Assembly: GCF_041902845.1 (NCBI RefSeq)
Contig: NZ_CP159486.1
Location: 1,488,001-1,552,000, forward strand
Reading direction: 5' to 3'
Source of the DNA: Limibacterium fermenti
Lineage (GTDB): Bacteria > Bacteroidota > Bacteroidia > Bacteroidales > Dysgonomonadaceae
DNA length: 64,000 nucleotides
The notes beneath the pieces are model-generated. The model ran no database searches. It was not told where the DNA came from and saw nothing but the letters and a program-made list of their open reading frames with translations. Position 1 is the stretch's first letter. Each line of letters begins with the position of its first letter. Position numbers and translations under genes: made by a program. Below are positions 23,760 through 33,377 of this stretch, piece by piece.

Positions 23760-25841
23760 ATGATTTTGAATAAATATTCCGATATAACCATTTTTATTTT
23801 ATTGCTTTTTATTCCTCATTTAAAAGCGCAACAAATGTCCGTCGATAGCACAGATGTAAGAACAGATACGCTTATTTCAACTTTACCCGAAATCCAAGTC
23901 ACAGGTTATTTGGACAGACAATTATATTGGGAAACGCCGGCATCCGTTAGTCTACTCACCACTACGCAAATCGAAATGCAAGCCCCATCCTCGATGGTTG
24001 GCGCATTCAATACGTTACCCGGCATACGCATGGAAGAACGGTCTCCGGGAAGTTATCGTTTGTCGATACGAAACAGTTTGGTGCGTTCTCCTTATGGCGT
24101 TCGCAATGTTAAGGTGTATTACAACGAATTCCCCTTTACCGACGCCGGAGGAAATACCTATCTGAATGCATTAAACATGAATGATCTCCAAGGCATAGAA
24201 GTATTAAAAGGCCCCGACGGCAGTTTATTCGGAGCAAATTCGGGCGGAGTTGTCTTCTTAAAAAGCGATGTCGAAAATAACGATAAAACACAGCTCAACA
24301 CCTATGCAGGCTCTTTTGGAACCGTTGGGGATAATTTGTCCGTTTCCGGAAATGCCGGGAATCATTTTATATCGCTCAAACAATCATGGCAGAGAAGCGA
24401 CGGTTACCGCCAGAATACGCAAAATAATAAATTTTTCAGTCAACTGTCAGACAATTGGAATTATTCAAAAAAAGGCTTTTTAGATATATACGCTTTCTTC
24501 TCCGATATTTCATACCGCACTCCGGGAGGTTTAACGCTTGAACAGTTTAATGAGAACCCGGAACAAGCCAGGCCGGCAACATCCCGGCTTCCGGGAGCGC
24601 AAGAACAAAAGACCGGTTCGCACAATGTAATGTATTTCGTCGGTTTAAGAAATAAAATCGCCGTTAATTCGATGCTCTCCAACACTTCGTCGGCATGGGG
24701 TAATTTTGTTGATTATACGAATAGGGCCATAACAAATTACGAAAAACGAAAAGAGGACAATTGGGGATTCCGCTCTTACTTTACATTAAAAAACGCCGAT
24801 ACGATAAGTGAAAAATTAAGATGGTCAACCAACGCCGGCATGGAGTGGCAAAGATTATCATCGGATATTCATAATTTCGATAACAAAGCCGGAATAGCCG
24901 GAAACCTACAGGCATATAGCGATATACTCACAACCCAATATTTTTGGTTCGTAAAAGGCCGGGTTGAATGGAAGCACCGTATTATATTCGAGGCGGCCCT
25001 GTCCTACAATTATTACAGCTATCACTTTAAAGATACGACCCATATCAAAAACAATTTTAAACCGGTGGCGATGCCTCATTTTGCCTGCAACTATAGGTTA
25101 AACGATTTGTTGCTGTTCCGTTTTACCTTAAGCAAAGGATACTCTCCTCCCACAACCGCCGAGGTAAGGCCGGCAAACAATAAAATATATAGTTCCCTTA
25201 AGGCCGAATATGGCTGGAACAGGGAGATCGGGGCAAGATTATTTGCTTTTAACAATGCCCTGATTATTGATGCTTCTGCCTATTCAACTAAAATGCGAGA
25301 TGGTATTGTTACACAGATAGACGAAAACGGAACGTCTTTCTTCGTTAATTCTGGAAAGACAGACCAAACAGGAGCTGAAATTTCTTACTCCTGTTTATTT
25401 TCACTGCCCATTCCCTTTATTGAGAATGTAAAATGGAGCGGGGCTTACACCTACTCTCATTACAAATACAAAGATTACCGGACAGAAGACGGAGATTATT
25501 CGGGAAACAACGTCCCCGGCATCCCGCGTCATGTGCTCACCAACAGTTTGGCGATTCAATTAAAATCTTCATTCCATTTTTCAGCACAATACACATTTAA
25601 CGATAAAACGCCGCTCGATGACGCAAACACCCTGTTTAGCAAAGCGTATCATTTATTGCAAGTAAGGGGAAGTAAAACCTTTTGGACGCGGAAGATGAAT
25701 AGCCTCGAAATTTATGGAGGAATAGATAATCTGCTAAATCGAAAGTACAGTTTGGGTAATGATATAAATGCTTATGGAGGAAGATATTATAATGCTGCGC
25801 CGACACGAAACTATTATATAGGCCTAAAAATAAATATTTAA
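23760..25841 (+). CDS. TonB-dependent receptor resembling the PQQ importer PqqU (YncD)
   Basis: Outer-membrane 22-stranded receptor, 693 residues with signal peptide (MILNKYSDITIFILLLFIPHLKAQ). Comparison from memory with E. coli PqqU/YncD (about 700 residues) shows matching landmarks in order: plug motifs RLSIRN...SPYGVRNVKVYY and VLKGPDGSLFGANSGG, the loop YRTPGGLTLEQFNENPEQARP, SKGYSPPTTAEV, NVPGIPRHV and a C-terminus with GGRYYNAAPTRNYYIG. PqqU imports pyrroloquinoline quinone in E. coli. Together with the quinoprotein gene upstream, this supports PQQ uptake as the function. ATG 23760 is preceded by AAGGGA and begins the signal peptide; an upstream GTG at 23712 is less likely. The next receptor gene begins two bases after the stop. 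Confidence 0.78.
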   Translation: MILNKYSDITIFILLLFIPHLKAQQMSVDSTDVRTDTLISTLPEIQVTGYLDRQLYWETPASVSLLTTTQIEMQAPSSMVGAFNTLPGIRMEERSPGSYRLSIRNSLVRSPYGVRNVKVYYNEFPFTDAGGNTYLNALNMNDLQGIEVLKGPDGSLFGANSGGVVFLKSDVENNDKTQLNTYAGSFGTVGDNLSVSGNAGNHFISLKQSWQRSDGYRQNTQNNKFFSQLSDNWNYSKKGFLDIYAFFSDISYRTPGGLTLEQFNENPEQARPATSRLPGAQEQKTGSHNVMYFVGLRNKIAVNSMLSNTSSAWGNFVDYTNRAITNYEKRKEDNWGFRSYFTLKNADTISEKLRWSTNAGMEWQRLSSDIHNFDNKAGIAGNLQAYSDILTTQYFWFVKGRVEWKHRIIFEAALSYNYYSYHFKDTTHIKNNFKPVAMPHFACNYRLNDLLLFRFTLSKGYSPPTTAEVRPANNKIYSSLKAEYGWNREIGARLFAFNNALIIDASAYSTKMRDGIVTQIDENGTSFFVNSGKTDQTGAEISYSCLFSLPIPFIENVKWSGAYTYSHYKYKDYRTEDGDYSGNNVPGIPRHVLTNSLAIQLKSSFHFSAQYTFNDKTPLDDANTLFSKAYHLLQVRGSKTFWTRKMNSLEIYGGIDNLLNRKYSLGNDINAYGGRYYNAAPTRNYYIGLKINI

Positions 25842-25843
25842 AA

Positions 25844-28195
25844 ATGAAAATGAAATTCATTTTGCAGATTATTCTGTTTTGTTTGATGCCGATATACTTG
25901 ACGGCGCAAAATGCCAGGGGAAATATCTCCGGAAGAGTGATGAGTGACGATTTGCAGCCGGTTGAGGGATTGAAAGTTTCGTTGTTGAAAGCTTCAAAAA
26001 ATACGACAACGGATGCCGAAGGATTTTTCGCCTTTTACAACATCCGGTCGGGCGCAGATACCCTGGTGGTTTCATCTGCCGACAAAATACATGAACAGAT
26101 AGTCGAAATTCCAATCAATAATACATTGAATGTGGGAGAAATACTGATAGGAAAATTATTTAAACAACTAAAAGAAGTGCGGGTTGTCGGGCATCCGTCT
26201 TACGAAACCGACTATTCTACACTGGGCACAAAAGTGGAAGCTTACTCGCTCCAGGTGCCGCAAGCCATATCTACGGTAAATAGTGCGTTGTTAAGTGACA
26301 AAATGATTATCAATCTGAAAGATGCTGTTGATAATGTAGCCGGTGTAAGTCAATATTCGGGTTATGACGAGTATACCATACGTGGATTCAGGGCCGAAAA
26401 TGCCCGGCTCATAAACGGTTTGAGAGGATATAACACGACTTATACAAATCCGCTGCTTTTAAATATTGGAAAAATAGAAATCCTGAAAGGCCCATCTTCC
26501 ACCTTGTATGGAAACGGCGACCCGGGCGGCACAATTAACATGATCACCAAAAAACCCTTGAAGAATACGGTTGCCGATATCGAATTATTTGCCGGTTCGT
26601 GGGAGCATTTTCGCATACAAGGCGGTATTACAGGCGCTTTGGATAATAAGAATAAATTCTTAGGGCGTTTGAATGCAGGATATGACCAAAACAAATCATT
26701 CCGGTATCAATCGGATGGCAAATCATGGCAAATAGCTCCTTCTTTCAGCTTTTTCCCAAATGATAAATTGGAAGTGAACGCCGATTTTTCAATATCGGCT
26801 GTCTATGGCGTTTTAGATCGGGGGCAACCCGGCCTAACGGACAACGATGACTTGAAAGCGACCTCGAAAAAACTAAACCTGAGTCAACCCGGGGATTATT
26901 TAAAGGAAACGGATATAGCTTCAACGGTATCAGTCAAATATAAGATAACCGGCGATTTGCATTTCAATTTAGGCTATTTGAATTACCTTACAAGACAAAA
27001 AGTGGCGAATCATGGTTTTGAAAGTTATGCGTCGAACGACTCTGTGAATTTGAATTATACAACATGGAAATACAATACGGCAACCAATACCGTATCGGCA
27101 TTTCTTACATACGACATAAAAACAGGCCCTTTCTCGCACCGACTGCTTGGCGGATACGATTTTGTGCATACCTCTGTGGATTTAAATCAAAAATACTATG
27201 AAATACCCGACCGATTTGGCGATGGGTCGGGTATTGTAGGCCGGTTCAGCCTGCTTCAGCCGCAATATGCAAAAAGGCACGTCGATCGGTACAAATTATC
27301 GGAATATGATTCGGAAGCAATGGAAGTGGATGGTGAACGATATTATACACAAGGTATTTATCTTCAGGATATGATTAAATGGAACAAGTGGATTTTGTTA
27401 GTGGGAATAAGGAATGAATGCTACCGCAGCACAGATGATGAAGATGATGAAGAAGCGATAAAGCAAAATGTATTTCTCCCTCGCATCGGCTTAACTTACC
27501 TTCTTCAATCCAATATTGCCGTATATGCAACTTTTAATAAAGGGTTTGATCCCTTTGAAGCTGCGGGAGAATTGCAAATATTTACCGATAAGTTTAAGCC
27601 TGTAACCAGTCAGCTTTTCGAAGTGGGGTTGAAGTCGGATATTATCCAAAACCGGCTTTCGGCTTCGCTTGCCGTTTATCAAATTACATTGGATAACGTC
27701 GCCGTAAATGCAAACGATCTTTCCAATCCCAACCTGTTTGTTCAACAGGGCGAGAATCGTTCGAGGGGTGTAGAAATTGAACTAAACGGGAACATCTTGC
27801 CGAATTTCAGCCTATCGACATCTTACGCATACAACGAGACTAAAATTACCAAAAGCCGCGTGCCGGAAGAAGTAGGAACCATAGCCAACAATGCACCCGG
27901 GCACACATCCAACGGATTGTTGAAATACAGTTTTGCACAAGGTTTTTTGAGAGGGTTGTCCCTTCTGGGCGGATATACGTTTGTAAGCAAACAAAATACA
28001 CTGCAAAAGAATTTTACGTTACCCGCTTATTTTCTTCTGGATGCCGGATTACAGTATAGTTATCAGAAACTTACATTAAGTGTAAATATAAAAAACATTG
28101 CAGACAAAGACTATTGGTATGGTGCGTACAATAATGTATATAAATGGGCGGGTATGCCCCGGAATATAATGGCGGGATTAAAATATACGCTATGA
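25844..28195 (+). CDS. TonB-dependent siderophore-type receptor with N-terminal carboxypeptidase-like domain
   Basis: Outer-membrane receptor of 783 residues: signal peptide (to about LTAQ), a carboxypeptidase-regulatory-like beta-sandwich (GNISGRVMSDDLQPVEG), a plug with YTIRGFRAENARLING and ILKGPSSTLYGNGDPGGTINMITKKPL, and a long barrel ending in AGLKYTL. The GNGDPGG plug pattern is typical of ferric siderophore receptors such as FhuA/FpvA. Ligand unknown. It starts two bases after the PqqU-like gene, so both are translated from one message; it may serve iron uptake or assist cofactor uptake. It ends 87 bases before the convergent GH20 gene. Confidence 0.88.
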   Translation: MKMKFILQIILFCLMPIYLTAQNARGNISGRVMSDDLQPVEGLKVSLLKASKNTTTDAEGFFAFYNIRSGADTLVVSSADKIHEQIVEIPINNTLNVGEILIGKLFKQLKEVRVVGHPSYETDYSTLGTKVEAYSLQVPQAISTVNSALLSDKMIINLKDAVDNVAGVSQYSGYDEYTIRGFRAENARLINGLRGYNTTYTNPLLLNIGKIEILKGPSSTLYGNGDPGGTINMITKKPLKNTVADIELFAGSWEHFRIQGGITGALDNKNKFLGRLNAGYDQNKSFRYQSDGKSWQIAPSFSFFPNDKLEVNADFSISAVYGVLDRGQPGLTDNDDLKATSKKLNLSQPGDYLKETDIASTVSVKYKITGDLHFNLGYLNYLTRQKVANHGFESYASNDSVNLNYTTWKYNTATNTVSAFLTYDIKTGPFSHRLLGGYDFVHTSVDLNQKYYEIPDRFGDGSGIVGRFSLLQPQYAKRHVDRYKLSEYDSEAMEVDGERYYTQGIYLQDMIKWNKWILLVGIRNECYRSTDDEDDEEAIKQNVFLPRIGLTYLLQSNIAVYATFNKGFDPFEAAGELQIFTDKFKPVTSQLFEVGLKSDIIQNRLSASLAVYQITLDNVAVNANDLSNPNLFVQQGENRSRGVEIELNGNILPNFSLSTSYAYNETKITKSRVPEEVGTIANNAPGHTSNGLLKYSFAQGFLRGLSLLGGYTFVSKQNTLQKNFTLPAYFLLDAGLQYSYQKLTLSVNIKNIADKDYWYGAYNNVYKWAGMPRNIMAGLKYTL

Positions 28196-28282
28196 AATAT
28201 GCGTAAAAAAGATATCGCATGGGAACTAACTGTCAGCAAGTCGCTTCGCATCGGTTAATTGACGGTACGAATCATTATCCGT

Positions 28283-29863
28283 TTATTCATGAGGTTGATC
28301 TTTGAGAAATCCTTTGTCCATCCAAAGAGTTTTCAGGTTCCGGAATCGATGGATGAAGTCCTCGTAATCTTTATTCTCGCGGGATGTCCATCCGCTTTCG
28401 GCATAAGCTGCGATTCTCGGGAAAGTCTGATAATAGACCCTGGCCGTATTCGGCGTATATTCTCCCCACATTTGGCAGCCCAATCCCAGAATCTTGGGTT
28501 CGTCTTCTTTTTTCAATCCTTCGGGGATGGGATCGAACGAATAAGCCTGCTGAAGCGATATACGGTCGTACCCATAATCAAGGTATGTGAAGTGACGGTT
28601 CGAATTGACCACGTCATACCCCTTTTCGATGGCTTTGTTCACGAGACTGATGTCGCCGTCCCAAAAGTGGACGATCGTTCCGGGAGCTAGTTGCTCGGAT
28701 TGGCTGGCTTGCATGTGCTCCTCCCCGCGGATATTGTCGCCCGTGATCTCGTTCCATCCCATCATCCGTACTCCTTTGGCGGATAAATAGCGGGAGAAAC
28801 GGTTGATAGACCATACCTGCAGGTCGGAAAATGTAGGTATATTGTTTTCTTTCATAAAAGCTACGATCTCCGGATTATTCTGCCAGTGTGTATAATTCGC
28901 TTCATCACCCCCGATATGGACAAGCTTGGAAGGAAACAGGGCGATCACTTCGTCCAACACATGATGCAGGAATTCCTCCACTTTCGGATCGGTTACGTTG
29001 TATAAGTCGCCCCATACGCCGTATCCCTGCGAGCGGCTCGAAGATCCGAGCCAAGGGTAGGCATAGATGGCTGCGGAAGCATGCCCTGGGACTTCTATTT
29101 CCGGCATGATTTGGATGCCCCTGTCGGCGGCATAGCGTACAATTTCGCTGATTTCGTCCTGAGTATAAAACATTTTTCGATTTGGATATAGCTTATCCCA
29201 TTCTTCCGCCACCTGTTTATGGGAAAAGTCGCGTTTGGATCCGATGGTCGTCAACTCCGAATATTGTTTTATCTCGATACGCCATCCCGGGTCGTCCACC
29301 AGATGCCAGTGAAAGATATTCAGTTTGAGGCGGGCCATTTCATCGAGCAATCCTTTTACTACGTGCATTCCGTGGAAGTGGCGGCTTTCGTCGAGCATAA
29401 ACGCCCGCCAGGGAAAGGCCGGTTCGTCTTCGATGGTACAAACAGGGACGCTGAATTTTCCCTGATCGTTCTTTATGATCTGCCGGAGCGATTGCAATGC
29501 GTACAATAATCCGTTTTTTGTTGAAGCTTCGGCTGTGATCCGGTTTTTATGTTTGTTTCCTATCGTCAATCGATATCCTTCGTTGCTTGGCGATGCTTTT
29601 TCGTTGAGCTTTACGACAAGATCGGCATCGCTTTTGGATGTGAAAGAAGTCTGGATCCCCAATTCGTAAAAGATAGACGAAATATAGAGCTTGTTCAGTT
29701 GGGCGTCCGGATCAAGATAAATACGGAGGCCATTTTTTAACGCAATATCACCACCTTTTACCTGTGCATGCAGTGGTTTTGGGACGATAGGCAGTTCCTG
29801 TGCCCCGCCAAAAAGTGGCAGGCAAAATGCAAGACAAAAAAGATAGATTAATTTGATATTCAT
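28283..29863 (-). CDS. Beta-N-acetylhexosaminidase, GH20
   Basis: Exo-enzyme that removes terminal beta-linked GlcNAc or GalNAc by substrate-assisted catalysis. The 526-residue protein has a signal peptide (cleavage near FGGAQ), a GH20b-type N-terminal domain, and the GH20 barrel with RHFHGMHVVKGLLDEMARLK, NIFHWHLVDDPGWR and the catalytic pair in HIGGDE (D320, E321). The aromatic WxGxY-type pocket residues follow in the C-terminal half. It is the last gene of the 52-28 kb transcript run and lies 18 bases after the short GH78-like gene. Its presence argues that the target glycan contains N-acetylhexosamine besides rhamnose. Confidence 0.93.
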   Translation of the reverse strand: MNIKLIYLFCLAFCLPLFGGAQELPIVPKPLHAQVKGGDIALKNGLRIYLDPDAQLNKLYISSIFYELGIQTSFTSKSDADLVVKLNEKASPSNEGYRLTIGNKHKNRITAEASTKNGLLYALQSLRQIIKNDQGKFSVPVCTIEDEPAFPWRAFMLDESRHFHGMHVVKGLLDEMARLKLNIFHWHLVDDPGWRIEIKQYSELTTIGSKRDFSHKQVAEEWDKLYPNRKMFYTQDEISEIVRYAADRGIQIMPEIEVPGHASAAIYAYPWLGSSSRSQGYGVWGDLYNVTDPKVEEFLHHVLDEVIALFPSKLVHIGGDEANYTHWQNNPEIVAFMKENNIPTFSDLQVWSINRFSRYLSAKGVRMMGWNEITGDNIRGEEHMQASQSEQLAPGTIVHFWDGDISLVNKAIEKGYDVVNSNRHFTYLDYGYDRISLQQAYSFDPIPEGLKKEDEPKILGLGCQMWGEYTPNTARVYYQTFPRIAAYAESGWTSRENKDYEDFIHRFRNLKTLWMDKGFLKDQPHE

Positions 29864-29881
29864 AATGGATAAATAAATAAT

Positions 29882-31525
29882 TTAATGTTGGAAAATTTCA
29901 GGATATCTGCGGATAAAATATAGGGGAGTACAACTCCATGCATGGCAGTAACTATTTAACGGATGAAAATTGTAAGGCGACAGATAATCATTGCCGGGGT
30001 CATATACTTCCCAAAACGTGTCCGCTCCTTTTTCAATCATTCCGCCCCAATAAGAGGTCAGTATCTCCTTTGCTTCTTTTTGCAATCCGGCGTCAATGAG
30101 TGCCTGAATGTAATAATGGTACAAATAAGGCGATCCCGGAGTCGTAACGTTTTCCGAACGGCTTAAATTTTGCAAAGCTCTCCGGGCGTCTTTTTTCGAT
30201 GCGATTCCACTTAATACCATCCATATTTGGGAGGCATACGATATTTGTTTGTTTTCAAGCCCGGTGAAAAAACCTGTCTTTTTATCGTAATAACGGCGGT
30301 AGGCGGCTTTAGTCATTTTTTCTATTAAAGCGGGGAGTTCGGATACTTCCTGTTCTTTTCCGAGCAGTTTTGCTAACTCATAGGTGTTTTTTAATGCGAA
30401 TACCGACACTCCATGCAACGAAACCTCCTTATACAGATTATCTTTCCAATCGATATGGATCCACCATTCTTTGTTAGCCTTTTTAAAATCCATTAATCCG
30501 TCGGGTTGCAAATACGTGTGAATAATATCGAGTTGCTTTTTCGCGACCACCCATAAATCGCCGGCGGTTTCTTTGTCGCCGGTGGCTTCCAGATAATCTT
30601 TCAGTGTGACGTTATAAAGCAAGGCATATTCCAAAAGGAATAACCGGGAATCGCCGTGAGGTTCCGGAGTTTCATATACACAAGGATGTAGATAGCCGTT
30701 GGGATGGCTCAATCCGGCTAACAGATACAGGCATCTTTTAGTCAATTCGATCTGCTTGAACGAATAGTAATTGGCCATTGCCTGAAGATACAGGTCACCG
30801 ATCCATAAGCGCTGGTCTCTTTTCGGGCCGTCTTCAAAGACGGTCTGCATACACTCTTTCAATGTATTTAACGACGTTTCATCAATTTTCCGGATCATCG
30901 GATCAACGCCGGAGGGTAGGGGCGCGACCGCTGTTGCAGCCGAAGTGCCGGCATTGCAGTACATGCTTGTGAATCCGAAAGCATAAGATGGTTTTGCCGT
31001 CAGTTCTATTTTTACATATCTGAAAGATACCCGTCGTGGAATAGTTGTGGTGGAAGGCAGGGTCATAACGGTTACCGTTTCGTCCTGCATCCATGCCCGG
31101 GAAAGGCCTCCCGGAAACGGATCGAACGGCGTCATTATTTCGGAAGGAGTCTCGCCGAAAGTGAATTTCAACCGTACGGGAGCGTCCGCCACAGTACCGA
31201 TGGGGGCCAGAGAGAAAGAGAAATATCCCGTCACGTGTTCTCCGAAATCAAGAATGATTTCCGTTTGATCACGAAAGGAGTTCCCATAGAACGAGAGTAT
31301 ATTTTCTTTCGAAGCCGGCTCAACTTTCCATCCTTGAAAAGCTTGTTGATCGGGAACAATCTTTACCGTCTGCAAAGGCGCTTTTTGGGTAAAGACGAGT
31401 TGAGGGGTGTTTGCTTCGGCTTTTTCCAGCCAACGGACACGATAATCTTTGTAAAAATCCGTATCCTGCGCATGTAAACCCCATGTAAAAAGAAACAAAA
31501 AAACGGATATCCAGTATTTATACAT
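29882..31525 (-). CDS. Short GH78-like (alpha/alpha)6 rhamnosidase-type protein
   Basis: A secreted 547-residue protein with signal peptide (MYKYWISVFLFLFTWGLHAQ), a short beta domain, and an (alpha/alpha)6 barrel with the GH78 landmark EDGPKRDQRLWIGDLYLQA. Further on, TFWE and CHAWSC resemble the second GH78 active-site segment. It is about 350 residues shorter than a full GH78 and lacks the usual extra N-terminal beta domains. Alpha-L-rhamnosidase activity is likely but not certain; related trehalase-like families are possible. ATG 31525 is chosen because GAGAAAG precedes it and a signal peptide follows; the frame extends 50 codons upstream only by overlapping the previous gene. It lies 19 bases after a WbsX-CBM9 gene. 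A paralogue is at 58847-60613. Confidence 0.75.
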   Translation of the reverse strand: MYKYWISVFLFLFTWGLHAQDTDFYKDYRVRWLEKAEANTPQLVFTQKAPLQTVKIVPDQQAFQGWKVEPASKENILSFYGNSFRDQTEIILDFGEHVTGYFSFSLAPIGTVADAPVRLKFTFGETPSEIMTPFDPFPGGLSRAWMQDETVTVMTLPSTTTIPRRVSFRYVKIELTAKPSYAFGFTSMYCNAGTSAATAVAPLPSGVDPMIRKIDETSLNTLKECMQTVFEDGPKRDQRLWIGDLYLQAMANYYSFKQIELTKRCLYLLAGLSHPNGYLHPCVYETPEPHGDSRLFLLEYALLYNVTLKDYLEATGDKETAGDLWVVAKKQLDIIHTYLQPDGLMDFKKANKEWWIHIDWKDNLYKEVSLHGVSVFALKNTYELAKLLGKEQEVSELPALIEKMTKAAYRRYYDKKTGFFTGLENKQISYASQIWMVLSGIASKKDARRALQNLSRSENVTTPGSPYLYHYYIQALIDAGLQKEAKEILTSYWGGMIEKGADTFWEVYDPGNDYLSPYNFHPLNSYCHAWSCTPLYFIRRYPEIFQH

Positions 31526-31544
31526 CTTTCTCACTTCTAATTTC

Positions 31545-33377
31545 TCATTTTCCACTTCTCCCTGTCCGATATACATAGTTGAAGCGCCCTCCGGGAGCAA
31601 CGTCGCCATTGAGGTACCAGTCCATCGGGTCGTCTTCGTCTTGCATATTGTCCGACCATTTGAATTCAAAATCAAGATCGGATGTCTTTAAGCCGATGGA
31701 AGAAGCCGGAAAAGAAATCATCAGCTTTTGCCCTTCTTGAGCAAGAGCAATGGTTTTAAAGGTAATCCATTTACCATTATCGTAACGTTGTAATTGCGTG
31801 CCTCCATCGATGCGGTAATCATATCCGTACCAACCGGTGTGGTGGTTACGGTCGCTATCGATATAAAGCCTCATCCAATTACTCCCCGGATTATCTGTGA
31901 TATCATCGGACGTTTCGGCATAGAAATAAAGATTCTCTTTATCGCGTGCCGCTTTCAGAATATAAAAATCATTCCTGCCGGTTGTGTTCGTATATGTTTT
32001 TGAGGGATTCAATTCGGCTCCCGGATGATTCCGGTGCGCCGTATCATTTACATAATCCGTAAAGACAGGCTTCACCTTGTTCCAATCCGAAAAGTTTTCG
32101 ATCTTTTTAGGGGCGCTCGCCGACGGCACCGCGTTTACGCCTTTATATCGTCTGATGTTTGCTGTCAACTGCATGTAAAAGTTATCTCTCAGGCCTGCCG
32201 TAAAAGTCGGTTCAATATCGCGGCTGTATTCGGGGCTGGCCTGGTCACAGAAATACGAATGTTCGGGGTTCCCATCCGTGCTTCCCCAGCGCCCGGCAAT
32301 CCATTCATTCCATCCGGTGACAAACACAAAGGGGACATCTTGTTTGAGGGCGTAATCCCATTGTTCCTGGAAATTGTAGCCGTAACGGATATCGGTTTCC
32401 GGATTTCCGTGCGATCCGTTTCGATAACTTCTTCCCCAATTATCCATATTACCGTAAAAGGCCGATCCGCCCATTCCGGCTGCCGGATTGGGATGCTGTG
32501 CTACCGACACGTTGATGATTTCCCGTTCGCCTTTCAAGTTTGTGTAAACCGATTGCGGGCGGCGGAAATCGATCCACGGCCAACCGTTCGGTTGATCGGG
32601 TTCGTTGGGCCATTGGGCTTCCCGGAAAGAGAAGAACGATTCGAAATCTTTTCCTTCGGCTTCTTTTGTCCTTCCGATGATCAAGGGTTTTCCTCCCAGA
32701 TAATACCATGTCGACGGATAATAATAAGGCGCTCCGGATTTATAAAAAGCATTGTATATCCGTTGCATGGTATCACCCGAAGCCGTATTCGTGTAATAGA
32801 CGATTCGGGGAGGGTTTTTCCCCTGATCCTGCAGAGACTTGATCGCTTTCATCAGGACTGCCGATTGTTTTTCGTAAATAACGGTGTTCGTTGCGTCCAG
32901 CACTAAAAAGTCCACCCCGGCATCCGTCAATAACTGCATGCTTTTAAGATGTACCCAATAATCCTCTCCGCTGTAATAACCGTAAATAGGTTCTCCCCAG
33001 AAATAATAAAATCCTCGCGAAGCAGAACCCCAGTGCGGACTGTCTCCGTCTTCAAGCGCTTCGGGATGTGCCGGAATTATTTTACTCAGATCCCACGCAT
33101 GTTCCGATGTTTTCGAGATGGGATCGCCTTGCCATAGGAAATAGAACATAGCCACTTGCCGGTTTTTTCTCAAGTTACCGGTTTCTTTGTTACCGGGCAA
33201 AACTCGTCCCAGTTCATCTGCGCCCGCGTACGGTTGAACGAACGCGATCTCCTCGGCCGATGGTTGTTCGTTGGCGGGAGTTCCCTCTTCAAAGTTCTCG
33301 ATGTTTTTTTCCTTGCACGAAGATGCACAGAGAAAAGCGGATGCCGAAATCAATAAAAAATAATAGATTGTTTTCAT
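31545..33377 (-). CDS. WbsX/GH99-like lipoprotein with CBM9-like C-terminal domain
   Basis: A 610-residue lipoprotein (cysteine near residue 17-21, CASSC) with a TIM-barrel domain of the WbsX/GH99-like type. Features include VAMFYFLWQGD near the start, AGVDFLVLDATN, and a final FVFVTGWNEWIAGRW strand, where the WNEW glutamate is a likely active-site residue. A second domain (about 445-600) with LYFYAETSDDI and RLYIDSDRNHHTGWYGYDY looks like a family 9 carbohydrate-binding module. Substrate unknown; GH99 relatives are endo-acting mannosidases, which need not apply here. Its ATG overlaps the stop of the upstream WbsX gene (ATGA). A close paralogue is at 56978-58801, also next to a short GH78-like gene. 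Confidence 0.72.
   Translation of the reverse strand: MKTIYYFLLISASAFLCASSCKEKNIENFEEGTPANEQPSAEEIAFVQPYAGADELGRVLPGNKETGNLRKNRQVAMFYFLWQGDPISKTSEHAWDLSKIIPAHPEALEDGDSPHWGSASRGFYYFWGEPIYGYYSGEDYWVHLKSMQLLTDAGVDFLVLDATNTVIYEKQSAVLMKAIKSLQDQGKNPPRIVYYTNTASGDTMQRIYNAFYKSGAPYYYPSTWYYLGGKPLIIGRTKEAEGKDFESFFSFREAQWPNEPDQPNGWPWIDFRRPQSVYTNLKGEREIINVSVAQHPNPAAGMGGSAFYGNMDNWGRSYRNGSHGNPETDIRYGYNFQEQWDYALKQDVPFVFVTGWNEWIAGRWGSTDGNPEHSYFCDQASPEYSRDIEPTFTAGLRDNFYMQLTANIRRYKGVNAVPSASAPKKIENFSDWNKVKPVFTDYVNDTAHRNHPGAELNPSKTYTNTTGRNDFYILKAARDKENLYFYAETSDDITDNPGSNWMRLYIDSDRNHHTGWYGYDYRIDGGTQLQRYDNGKWITFKTIALAQEGQKLMISFPASSIGLKTSDLDFEFKWSDNMQDEDDPMDWYLNGDVAPGGRFNYVYRTGRSGK

Noticed and set aside
21935..28195. 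PQQ biosynthesis genes near the quinoprotein
   Set aside because: No PqqA-like peptide, radical SAM or other Pqq protein pattern is present in the window.
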